From: Patescibacteria group bacterium
Lineage (GTDB): Bacteria; Patescibacteriota; Microgenomatia; UBA12405
Length of the DNA: 32,400 bases
Direction: 5' to 3'
Assembly: GCA_018818185.1 (NCBI GenBank)
Contig: JAHISL010000025.1
Coordinates: 1-32,400, forward strand
Below the pieces are notes generated by a model, which was not told the origin of the DNA, made no database searches, and saw only the letters and a list, made by a program, of their open reading frames with translations. A program made the translations under genes and the position numbers. Within the stretch, counting starts at the first letter, position 1, and every line of letters begins with the position of its first letter. Below are positions 17,978-25,959 of this stretch, piece by piece.

Positions 17978-19183
17978 TTATCTTTTTTCAATAAACTTAC
18001 CTTCAACTATTTTTTCGGGAGAGTTTCCAATTTGATCCGGAGATAAAGGCTTACTCGTAATCGAATTAGGTATATCCCCTACAATTCGAGCAAACGCTGC
18101 CTTGGTAGAAGCAAATTCTCTTGCTGAACTTTCGCCCAATATTTTTCTTTGAGACTCAGAAGCCAAAGTCATGATCCCACCCAAAAATTTCGAGGCAGCC
18201 GTATGTGCATTCAACTCCAGGGAAAATGCTGATAACAAGGCCACCTGAGCCGAAGAATATGCCTCAGCCATCAAGGGTTGATTCCCCCACCCAGCCATCA
18301 AAACATTACCCGCAACAGTAATAACCCCAGGCAAGGTCTGTCTTATTCGATAACTTTCCGAAACACTATTAACCATCCTGTCGACCTTCTGTAATTCTTC
18401 AAGGGACATCAAATCTCTCGGGTCAGTTGTATTTGAAAACTTTTTCAATCTTTCTGCCAACTCTTCCAATGCTTTGTTCACACCCGGAACACCTTCTTTA
18501 GTCACTCTTTGTGCTTCTTGAAGTTTACCTTTCAACTCCTCCATTTTTAAAATAACCAACTGGTTATTAGAAGCATTTTTTTCAAACATTTCTCTTGCCT
18601 TAATAGCATTATCTCTCAACTGTGGCATTATTCTTGCCGCCGCCAACCCGTCATTTATTGGTTCACGAATTACTTCCATTCCTGAAATAAACAAAGCCAT
18701 TGTCTTACTTTTTTCTCTAGTTTCTTTATTAAATCTTGCCCTTAATCCCGAAACATCAAGTCCGTTAATCGCCTCCCATAACCCAACGGCCCCTCTTGTC
18801 AAATTACTCAAAAACTGATCATTCATCCATTCTTCCGGCCTATCAACACTCCCCATCTTACCATCACTGGGAAAAAGAGCACTTCTAAATATATTCATCC
18901 CTTGAACCGCTTGTATTTGTGAAAAGGTCGCTAATTCTGCCGCCTGGGCAATTGCCTTAACCGGAATACTCCCTCCCACGCCGCTTTCTGTTGGAATGAT
19001 TCGATTATCACTAAGCCCAACCCCTTTTCCTCTCCTAATTGAATCTTTTAATGGTTTATTTGCACCTATTGTTGACTGAACAAGTTGATATATTTCTGGT
19101 TGTGCAATCTCAATACCCCTATACACTTCATTTTGAATTTGATTTTCCCCTTTTCCACCACTTTCAATTTTGTTTCTTCCCAT
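17978..19183 (-). CDS. Uncharacterised protein, 401 aa
   Basis: Long ORF in a minus-strand operon-like run; no recognised domain. Confidence 0.65.
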   Translation of the reverse strand: MGRNKIESGGKGENQIQNEVYRGIEIAQPEIYQLVQSTIGANKPLKDSIRRGKGVGLSDNRIIPTESGVGGSIPVKAIAQAAELATFSQIQAVQGMNIFRSALFPSDGKMGSVDRPEEWMNDQFLSNLTRGAVGLWEAINGLDVSGLRARFNKETREKSKTMALFISGMEVIREPINDGLAAARIMPQLRDNAIKAREMFEKNASNNQLVILKMEELKGKLQEAQRVTKEGVPGVNKALEELAERLKKFSNTTDPRDLMSLEELQKVDRMVNSVSESYRIRQTLPGVITVAGNVLMAGWGNQPLMAEAYSSAQVALLSAFSLELNAHTAASKFLGGIMTLASESQRKILGESSAREFASTKAAFARIVGDIPNSITSKPLSPDQIGNSPEKIVEGKFIEKR

Positions 19184-19188
19184 ATTTT

Positions 19189-20277
19189 TTAATTAAAATT
19201 ATAATTGTTAATTAATTTTTCTAATTCCTCTTGCTCTTTTGCCATAGAAGCAAAACCCTTTTTCCAATTTCTACCTTCTGTCAAAGCACCCAATTGTCTT
19301 TCAACTTTCCTTCCCGCCGTCGCAATTCCTCCAACATGAAACAAATCAACACAATGCGCCAAAAATATTAGTGATCTACCGGGAATAGCATTCTCAGTTA
19401 TCCCTTTCATAATGGCTAGTCTTCCAACCAACATCTGCGATCGTAGGGCCACTGACTTCAAAGCCGATCTACTTCTATTGTTTCTAACTATCTGCTCAGC
19501 CAACCATTTTTCGGGAGAACCATTTTTTCCCTCTTCCAACATAACCTTTTTTGCTTGATCTCGGGATAAAACCGAACTTATCCCCGACAACAACTCTGCT
19601 TCCACCATCGCCTCAACTGAAGCTACAGCCAATTGGTTAATTGCTTCAAAACCTGGCAAATTTACCTGCCACAACACTGGATCAAAAAACAAATCATCCA
19701 ACACTCTGGCAAAACCTTTTTTTTCAGGTCTATATTGCTGAATAGACTCACCAGCTTCACTTTCCCAAAAAACTTGTCTAATTGGAGCCGTATTTATTTC
19801 CACCGCTCTTACGGGACCAAATTCAACATAATCTCCTTCCCAATAATTTTGTTGAGGTAATGAAATATTCTTTGTCAACTCCGCAACCGCCTCTCTAACC
19901 TCTGGTGCAACTTCAGCCAAACTCTTATGCGTTTCGTTCTCTAATGTTCCCCAAATTTCATTATGACCACTAAAATCGACCTCTGGCGGAGCATGATTTA
20001 TTGTTGCCATTTTTACCAAAACAGCTGGAAAATTTGAAGGAGCAATTTCCAACAATGCCTTCTCTGGCGGTTTTTCACTTCTAAATATTTGTTCTTTTAT
20101 TTCTGGTGGCAAATACGCTTCTGGATCATACAGCCATCCGATATCTGCCTTAGTTTCAACAACAACTGGCTCAGGAACAGTAAATAATGACAAACCTCCC
20201 TCTTTAACCTCTGGCAAAGCCACATTATCCGGCATCTGAAACACACCTCCCACATTTCCTTCTTTTGTGTTTGTCAT
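19189..20277 (-). CDS. Uncharacterised protein, 362 aa
   Basis: Long ORF; start 36 nt downstream of the module-1 3' inverted repeat. Confidence 0.65.
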   Translation of the reverse strand: MTNTKEGNVGGVFQMPDNVALPEVKEGGLSLFTVPEPVVVETKADIGWLYDPEAYLPPEIKEQIFRSEKPPEKALLEIAPSNFPAVLVKMATINHAPPEVDFSGHNEIWGTLENETHKSLAEVAPEVREAVAELTKNISLPQQNYWEGDYVEFGPVRAVEINTAPIRQVFWESEAGESIQQYRPEKKGFARVLDDLFFDPVLWQVNLPGFEAINQLAVASVEAMVEAELLSGISSVLSRDQAKKVMLEEGKNGSPEKWLAEQIVRNNRSRSALKSVALRSQMLVGRLAIMKGITENAIPGRSLIFLAHCVDLFHVGGIATAGRKVERQLGALTEGRNWKKGFASMAKEQEELEKLINNYNFN

Positions 20278-20313
20278 ATTTTATTTAAAACTTTAATTTT
20301 TATTTTATAAATG

Positions 20314-20412
20314 CAAGTCAGAGAAGATCGGGGTGTGGGGTTTGGGGGGTGTTTTTTTGTTTTTTTTGGCCTTCAGCCCCTGGGAGGGGGTTTTACCCCC
20401 CTCCAACCTCCC
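20314..20412 (-). other. Module 1 3' end: GC hairpin, A/C-rich tract and long-range complementary strand
   Basis: GGAGGGGG-GTAAAA-CCCCCTCC hairpin (stop codon in loop), GGCCAAAAAAAACAAAAAAACACC, then TCTTCTCTGACTTG complementary to 20894-20907. Confidence 0.6.
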
Positions 20413-20806
20413 ATCCGGCCACCCACTCCAGAGCGGCCGCCGCCCAATCTAAGGCGGTGGCAAAAACCTTCAACACCCAGGCCAGGTATGGCCCGAGATT
20501 GAAGATAAATGACGGCGCCGCCGTAAAGACAAAACCCCAGGGGGTTTCATCGATCAACGACGGGTTGTCGACAGAAAAGGACCAAAAAAGCAGTCCTCCA
20601 ATCCCGAAAACAAATCCACTTACCCCCTCAATTATTTCCCTGAGAGGGTCCTTTCCGGACTCCTCACGGAGTAAAACAATCACCAAACTGATCGCCAACG
20701 TGCCGATCAATCCAATAATTGTAAACCAAACCGGCCATCCCGTAAGGGCGCCGATAACAACCAACAGGGAAATTAATCCCTGTAAGATGTTCAAGAAAAC
20801 CACCAT
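20393..20806 (-). CDS. Multi-pass small membrane protein
   Basis: MVVFLNILQGLISLLVVIGALTGWPVWFTIIGLIGTLAISLVIVLL...; strong RBS AAAGGAGGAAAACCATG, so ATG at 20806 rather than the upstream ORF-track start; locally GC-rich. Confidence 0.75.
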   Translation of the reverse strand: MVVFLNILQGLISLLVVIGALTGWPVWFTIIGLIGTLAISLVIVLLREESGKDPLREIIEGVSGFVFGIGGLLFWSFSVDNPSLIDETPWGFVFTAAPSFIFNLGPYLAWVLKVFATALDWAAAALEWVAGWEVGGG

Positions 20807-21037
20807 GGTTTTCCTCCTTTCTTTTACACGCAACCCGAATTGGTTGACATGAATCAATCTTGGTTATTTCAAAACTGATTCATGCCAACCTTTTCTTCTC
20901 TGACTTGTTAAAGTGCTCTTTGGCTTTCGCCAAAGACCAAAAAAAGGCCTCAACTTGACCCGAAGCTTTATCGGGTTTTATTAAAGGCCTCAAATTGTTT
21001 CATACATGGGCTTAATGCCTCTTTCTGAAACATAGAG
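20807..21037 (-). ncRNA. Module 1 structured leader RNA (candidate)
   Basis: Four hairpins on the minus strand: 20997-21031; 20958-20976 nested in AGGCCT arms followed by T7; 20917-20936 with GAAA tetraloop; 20842-20890 with 15-bp stem. Confidence 0.6.
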
Positions 21038-21038
21038 A

Positions 21039-21067
21039 AATATACATCACAAATGTGTATAAGTCAA
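21039..21067 (-). promoter_or_regulatory. Promoter TTGACT-N17-TATATT of module 1
   Basis: -35 at 21062-21067, -10 at 21039-21044. Confidence 0.75.
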
Positions 21068-21111
21068 GCTTTTTTGTCCTGTTTTAATATCTTTATAAGA
21101 TTTTCTTATAT

Positions 21112-22395
21112 CTATTGTCCCAAGGCTGCGTTTATCGGACCAAGATAAGTATTCCTCACGTGTTGTCTCATCACCAATGGCCAAAAAGCCCCTGCCAAAT
21201 ATAATTGTCCTTTTGCCATCTCCAACTCAGGACCGGCAACACCCATTTTTTTCAATTGCTTAATCTGTCTTTCAATTTGTTTTCCAACCTCCTCCGTCAC
21301 TTTATTTACTGCCATAGCTCCAATTTTTTCAATCTCAGTCAATCTTTCCTTCAAAATTTCTCGTACCGACATATTTTTATCCTGACTAACCGGAATTCTA
21401 TCATCTAAAGATAATCCTTCATTTATCAACAACAAGACACTATCCTCTACTTTTACCTTAGCCACCCTTTCTGTTTCTTTTGTCAGCTCATCCCTCGTTA
21501 TTGTTTCAGTGCTTACTCTTTTTTCAGAGTAGCGCGTCTTTTTCCCATGTCTAACAGCTACAAGTTCATCCTTACTCTCTGACCTTGTATTGTATTGTGT
21601 TCGCCCCACCACCGATAAACTTTCGCCTCCAGAAACTAATCTAGAAAATTTTACTCCGTTACTTAAAGCAGTTAACCCCTCAAGACAAGCATTTAACTGT
21701 TTTTTTATTCCCTCAGCCTGGTCGCGTGAAATCCTTCCATTTTTATCAAGCACCGCACCCAATGGTGGATCCGGATACATTAATATTTCCGGGTGAAGCC
21801 TTTTGTATTCTCTAAATTTTTCAGCATCTGTTTGCACCCTAGGCTTTGGCACATCCGACATAGATACCTTCACTCCCACAACAGTCGATGTGCAGCTCTC
21901 ATACACATTCTTGGCCATTGCCACCAAAAACGACGAATTCCCTACAGCCCTCACATCACCTCCAACTGGTTTCAAAGCTACTTCCGCAAAGATCAATTTC
22001 CCAGGAATTGGTTCAGTGTGAAGATACTGCACCATCTCATAAACCCTTCCACCAACTCTAAAATGTGACAAACCTGCACGCGCTAACTCTGGACAAAGTT
22101 TTTCCTCTCTTGCTCCATTTTCTATCCCTAAAAATGCCTGACTAAACATTTTCGTGCTTTCGTCAACATACCTTTCTTTCTTGCCTGCCAAATCCATTCC
22201 CCCTTCTACCCATCTCTCCACAGTCTTGTCAAAATCTCCTTTGTACAAATCTTTTGCTCCAATCTTTACCGGCAAAACATTACCATTTCCTGACTCTTTA
22301 AAAATAGGGTTATTAGCCAAAAAAACAGCCAATATACCCGCCATAGCCTCAGGTCTTTCTACCTTCTTCCTCTGAACCGCAACTTCTCTATTCAT
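21112..22395 (-). CDS. Uncharacterised protein, 427 aa
   Basis: Long ORF; ATG 'MNREVAV' chosen; downstream of perfect promoter. Confidence 0.65.
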   Translation of the reverse strand: MNREVAVQRKKVERPEAMAGILAVFLANNPIFKESGNGNVLPVKIGAKDLYKGDFDKTVERWVEGGMDLAGKKERYVDESTKMFSQAFLGIENGAREEKLCPELARAGLSHFRVGGRVYEMVQYLHTEPIPGKLIFAEVALKPVGGDVRAVGNSSFLVAMAKNVYESCTSTVVGVKVSMSDVPKPRVQTDAEKFREYKRLHPEILMYPDPPLGAVLDKNGRISRDQAEGIKKQLNACLEGLTALSNGVKFSRLVSGGESLSVVGRTQYNTRSESKDELVAVRHGKKTRYSEKRVSTETITRDELTKETERVAKVKVEDSVLLLINEGLSLDDRIPVSQDKNMSVREILKERLTEIEKIGAMAVNKVTEEVGKQIERQIKQLKKMGVAGPELEMAKGQLYLAGAFWPLVMRQHVRNTYLGPINAALGQ

Positions 22396-22424
22396 AACAC
22401 ACAACAAATATATATAAGTGACTG

Positions 22425-22453
22425 TTTATACATCAGCCTTACTTGCTTGTCAA
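22425..22453 (-). promoter_or_regulatory. Promoter TTGACA-N17-TATAAA
   Basis: -35 at 22448-22453, -10 at 22425-22430; short leader lacking an evident RBS. Confidence 0.75.
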
Positions 22454-22492
22454 TACAATACATATTTTATATAGGGTAAATATATATACCTT

Positions 22493-23719
22493 TTACGACA
22501 AAAAATGTCGCATTGGATTTAGGTAATATTCTTCAACATATTTCAAATACATCGCCGGCCAAATACTCATCAGATTTTTTATTGTCTTTTCGTAAATATC
22601 CATTTCCTCCCGATTAAATCTCCTCGATTTCCTCATGCTTTCTATCAACAAAGTTCCCACCTTTTTTGAACCATTATCAATACTCACCAAATTTCTAGAA
22701 ATTGTAGTTCCCATTTCATATGTTATGTGCTGAAGTATCTCCCCAACCGTTTCCTCATTACCATTGTACAAAACCACCTCATGACTTCCTATCTTACCCC
22801 CCATAATCCAATACATCAAATCTATCATTACTCCGTCATCTCCATACTTTCTAAAGTCGTTAATCTCTATCCTGGTCATTCCCTCAGAGTTTGTTTGCCC
22901 CCTAAACAAATCAGTTGTTTCACCAAAAACTCTTTTCCGACTTTTTTGTTTGGGTCGACGAATAACCATTTCAGCCACAAATCTCCCTTTATCCTCCTCC
23001 AATTTATTCACCATCTTTTCAGATAACTTAATGTCTTTCGCCGGAATTGTCATTGTCATGGCAATTTCTTTCATCCCCTTGCTTACCTTCTCGACTAACC
23101 CAATCGCTTCTTCATTCAAACTAATCTCACCTCCTTTATCAAAAATTACAGGCAAAATAGCTCCTGGAAATGAAATTTGCCTTCCTGAAAAATCTTCGTA
23201 AGCAGGATACACTCCTTTCCACGATTGTCTTTGTCTTGTTTTGGAATCATCCTTTGCCAATTGTGGGCCCTTTTTTTGTTCTCTAATATACCCTCTCGGC
23301 ACTACCCGAACACCTGCCAAACACACCTTCCCCCCACTGGGAGATTCTATTGGTAGCTCGATTCCCGTAGATATCATTTCCACCCCAAAGACTTTATCTA
23401 CAAACCCTAATCTTTTTCCTTCTTTGCTTTTTCCAACACCCTCCCACAAAGCACCAAACACATTCTTTCCATTTTCCAACCAATTCTTTGTTTCCACTGG
23501 CAAATCCCTAATTTTTCTCCCAATACCAAAACGAGCCCTTTCCACATACTCACCCAATGGTGATAATTTCTTGAAATCACTTCTTAAAAATGGATTTATT
23601 TTTGATAAATGCACCAAATCTTCCCCAGGAATCTTTGCAGTTATCTCTCCAAGTTTCTTCTGACTAGAAATTTCCCAACCACTTTCAGGAGCTGATTCAT
23701 GTCCACGTCTATAAGCCAT
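22493..23719 (-). CDS. Uncharacterised protein, 408 aa
   Basis: Long ORF downstream of perfect promoter. Confidence 0.65.
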   Translation of the reverse strand: MAYRRGHESAPESGWEISSQKKLGEITAKIPGEDLVHLSKINPFLRSDFKKLSPLGEYVERARFGIGRKIRDLPVETKNWLENGKNVFGALWEGVGKSKEGKRLGFVDKVFGVEMISTGIELPIESPSGGKVCLAGVRVVPRGYIREQKKGPQLAKDDSKTRQRQSWKGVYPAYEDFSGRQISFPGAILPVIFDKGGEISLNEEAIGLVEKVSKGMKEIAMTMTIPAKDIKLSEKMVNKLEEDKGRFVAEMVIRRPKQKSRKRVFGETTDLFRGQTNSEGMTRIEINDFRKYGDDGVMIDLMYWIMGGKIGSHEVVLYNGNEETVGEILQHITYEMGTTISRNLVSIDNGSKKVGTLLIESMRKSRRFNREEMDIYEKTIKNLMSIWPAMYLKYVEEYYLNPMRHFLS

Positions 23720-23743
23720 TAATTATCAAAATTCTAATGCTTC

Positions 23744-23772
23744 TTTATACCTCAAAGCACATCATTTGTCAA
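23744..23772 (-). promoter_or_regulatory. Promoter TTGACA-N17-TATAAA
   Basis: -35 at 23767-23772, -10 at 23744-23749. Confidence 0.75.
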
Positions 23773-23797
23773 CTATATTTTTTTATTATAAGCTAGT

Positions 23798-23998
23798 TTA
23801 TTTCCTATCCCCTGTCGGTTGTGCCTTAGTTATTCCTGCCACATTCCAACCCCCTGTAATCTCAGTTTGTTCATGGTGACAATCCTCCCCCGTATCTCTT
23901 CCTGTATGCCTTGCCTTCAATTTCCCTCCCTCTGTCAGATGAGCAGTTTCATCTACTTCACAATCAAACAATCTTGGCTGTTCTTCTTGTTTTCTCAT
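23798..23998 (-). CDS. Small hypothetical protein
   Basis: 66-aa ORF with TATAAT-N6-ATG. Confidence 0.45.
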   Translation of the reverse strand: MRKQEEQPRLFDCEVDETAHLTEGGKLKARHTGRDTGEDCHHEQTEITGGWNVAGITKAQPTGDRK

Positions 23999-24012
23999 AC
24001 TTATATTATATC

Positions 24013-24216
24013 TTACCTACTTCTTCTCCTTACTTCTTTATCAATAACTGCCTGTTTAACTCTCTCTGTTGCCACAACCACATCAACAGCTTCAGAAATT
24101 CTACCTAAAAATCCATTTTTTCTTGGCTTCATTACCTCATCCTGATTACTCAAGACTTCGCTCCAGCCAGTTCCATTTCTTCCCGCCCTTTTTCCTTCAA
24201 TTTTAAAAATTGTCAT
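24013..24216 (-). CDS. Small hypothetical protein
   Basis: ATG 'MTIFKIEGKRAGRN' chosen; the longer track ORF runs through the GC hairpin and A/C-rich tract. Confidence 0.45.
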   Translation of the reverse strand: MTIFKIEGKRAGRNGTGWSEVLSNQDEVMKPRKNGFLGRISEAVDVVVATERVKQAVIDKEVRRRSR

Positions 24217-24253
24217 TAATTTTCTTAAACTTATAATCAAAATTTTAATGATG

Positions 24254-24345
24254 CCTGCGAAATATTTGTTTTTTGTGTGTGTTTGTTTTTTTTGTTTTTG
24301 CCCTTGGCCGTTTGGTGGAGGGGTATAAATACCCCCCCACCTCAC
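24254..24345 (-). other. Module 2 3' end: GC hairpin, A/C-rich tract and long-range complementary strand
   Basis: GGTGGGGGGGTA-TTTA-TACCCCTCCACC 12-bp stem with one G.U, then GGCCAAGGGCAAAAACAAAAAAAACAAACACACAC, then ACAAATATTTCGCAGG complementary to 24790-24805. Confidence 0.6.
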
Positions 24346-24353
24346 CGATATAC

Positions 24354-24542
24354 TTAGTCAGGATCGCCGGCGCCGGCAATCCTCGACAATCCTAATTCTC
24401 TCTCTTGAACTTCAAGAGAGATATCCGATTCTTTGGTTTTTGCTAGCATCTTTTCTCTGCAGCTTTGAAAAAATTTACACCCAGAACAATTATTTAACGG
24501 ACATTGATCTGGTTTTCCAGGAGTTTTATTTTTTGTCATCAT
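24354..24542 (-). CDS. Small Cys-rich protein
   Basis: DQCPLNNCSGCKFFQSCREKM. Confidence 0.45.
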   Translation of the reverse strand: MMTKNKTPGKPDQCPLNNCSGCKFFQSCREKMLAKTKESDISLEVQERELGLSRIAGAGDPD

Positions 24543-24682
24543 CGTACCTTCCCAGCATCTAGTTTTCGATTGTGCAATTCTTTCAATTCGGCATCTGATA
24601 ACGACTTTCCAGCCCGTGCCAGCTTCTTTTGTTTCTGTTCCAATACTCTGATTCTCCTAAGATTACCATCCTTTGAACACAT
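24539..24682 (-). CDS. Small hypothetical protein
   Basis: ATG preceded by AAAAGGATAATAGC; overlaps the next ORF start. Confidence 0.4.
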   Translation of the reverse strand: MCSKDGNLRRIRVLEQKQKKLARAGKSLSDAELKELHNRKLDAGKVR

Positions 24683-24727
24683 GCTATTATCCTTTTCTTG
24701 TGGGCAAGTATTATTTAATCCACTCAC

Positions 24728-24891
24728 ATTGAGTAGAACCCAATCAGTTCACAATCTTTCAATTGTGCTCTCATCGGGCCCACTCAATCACAAATATTTC
24801 GCAGGTTTTTAAAGTACTCTTACTTCCCGCCAATGTGATTGCTATGTATCTCACCGCAGTCTTGTAAGATACTTCTCAGTCTATCACAATG
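24728..24891 (-). ncRNA. Module 2 structured leader RNA (candidate)
   Basis: Nested helices 24728-24734/24782-24788, 24739-24744/24773-24778, 24750-24756/24761-24767 (GAAA loop); 9-bp stem 24846-24854/24864-24872; enclosing ATCACA/TGTGAT. Confidence 0.6.
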
Positions 24892-24943
24892 TCTTATAAT
24901 ATCAAGGAGTCAAATACACATTTATTGCACACATTTTTATGCT

Positions 24944-25273
24944 TTACTTGTGATAAACCCGACCAAGTCTCTTTAGTAACAAACTCTCTTCCCCAACAAC
25001 TACTTCCTCTTTTTCTTGTCTCCGTCTCAACATTCCCGCTACATCTACCCTTAGCAACCATTCTTGATTTTCCAAGCTTCCTTCTTCAATCGGTAATCTC
25101 CGTCTTCTTATGGCATGATCATGACACAACACGGCTACTGGCATTGCTTCCATCTCCGGATAGGCATATCTGACAAATCGATTTCTATTTTCTTTTGGAA
25201 CAATTCCATTTAAACACAAATAAACCCTCCCCTTCTCTTCAACTCCAATTTCGTTACAATCCTGACAATTCAA
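24944..25273 (-). CDS. Small Cys-containing hypothetical protein
   Basis: NCQDCNEIGVEEKGRVYLCLNG; uncertain TTG start. Confidence 0.4.
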   Translation of the reverse strand: MNCQDCNEIGVEEKGRVYLCLNGIVPKENRNRFVRYAYPEMEAMPVAVLCHDHAIRRRRLPIEEGSLENQEWLLRVDVAGMLRRRQEKEEVVVGEESLLLKRLGRVYHK

Positions 25274-25337
25274 CTGAGACAGTCGTTTATTAATTCTTGA
25301 TTCTATGTTGCTACTCTATCACGCACCCGTCCGCTTT

Positions 25338-25604
25338 TTATCTATATACCTCTTTTCGAAAAGCCACCTCTACAACCTTAATTCTCCTTGCCTTGTTATC
25401 CACCTCAAAAATCAATCTCAACTTACCCATTCTCAATCTGAAATAATCCCCCAGTTCACCACTTAGTTTTTTAACATTGTTATTGTTCAGATAGTTGTTC
25501 AACAAACTAGCTTTAAGAAAAATTCTTTCGGCATCTTTTTTTGATAGTTTTTTAAAATCCTTTTTTGCCTCATCAGAAAAACCTATTTCAAAGTTTAACT
25601 TCAT
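25338..25604 (-). CDS. RelE/YoeB-family toxin
   Basis: FSDEAKKDFKKLSKKDAERIFLKA...KKLSGELGDYFRLRMGKLRLIFEVDNKARRIKVVEVAFRKEVY. Confidence 0.85.
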   Translation of the reverse strand: MKLNFEIGFSDEAKKDFKKLSKKDAERIFLKASLLNNYLNNNNVKKLSGELGDYFRLRMGKLRLIFEVDNKARRIKVVEVAFRKEVYR

Positions 25605-25866
25605 ATTCTCTAGCCAAATCTTCCAAACTGGTAAAACCTTTACCTCTGCCTTCTTTTTCCAACTTATAAACCAACTGTTGATCCTCCCAATCCTCCAGCT
25701 TTTCTAAGATAGTTTTAAATTCCTTCATACTCAACACCACCGCCTGCGGTTCAGATCTCTGAAAGATATACTTCATACCTTTTTTCTGAACATCTTTTAA
25801 AAAGCTGATAGCGTCAACCCGCATATCAGTTACTGTACTTATATTATCTTTGCTTGGTATAAACAT
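25588..25866 (-). CDS. Phd/YefM-family antitoxin
   Basis: ISTVTDMRVDAISFLKDVQKKGMKYIFQRSEPQAVVLSMKEFKTILEKLED; overlaps toxin; TTGTAA-N17-TATATT-N6-ATG. Confidence 0.85.
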   Translation of the reverse strand: MFIPSKDNISTVTDMRVDAISFLKDVQKKGMKYIFQRSEPQAVVLSMKEFKTILEKLEDWEDQQLVYKLEKEGRGKGFTSLEDLAREYEVKL

Positions 25867-25912
25867 AACATTAATATAACATTTTCGTAACGTTTTTACA
25901 ATAGCCCTTCTG

Positions 25913-25938
25913 TAGGGGCGCTGCTAGCCAGCGCCCTA
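25913..25938. repeat. REP-like GC palindrome
   Basis: TAGGGGCGCTG-CTAGC-CAGCGCCCTA. Confidence 0.6.
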
Positions 25939-25959
25939 AAATCACTATATAATGTTTCT

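Noticed and set aside
24013-24345. Full 110-aa ORF starting MRWGGIYTPPPNGQG
   Set aside because: Its N-terminal part is the GC hairpin and A/C-rich tract; ATG at 24216 is preferred.
7121-25273. UGA-recoding (SR1/Gracilibacteria code)
   Set aside because: TGA serves as a normal stop (e.g. 24354, 32207) and frames are not interrupted by in-frame TGA.
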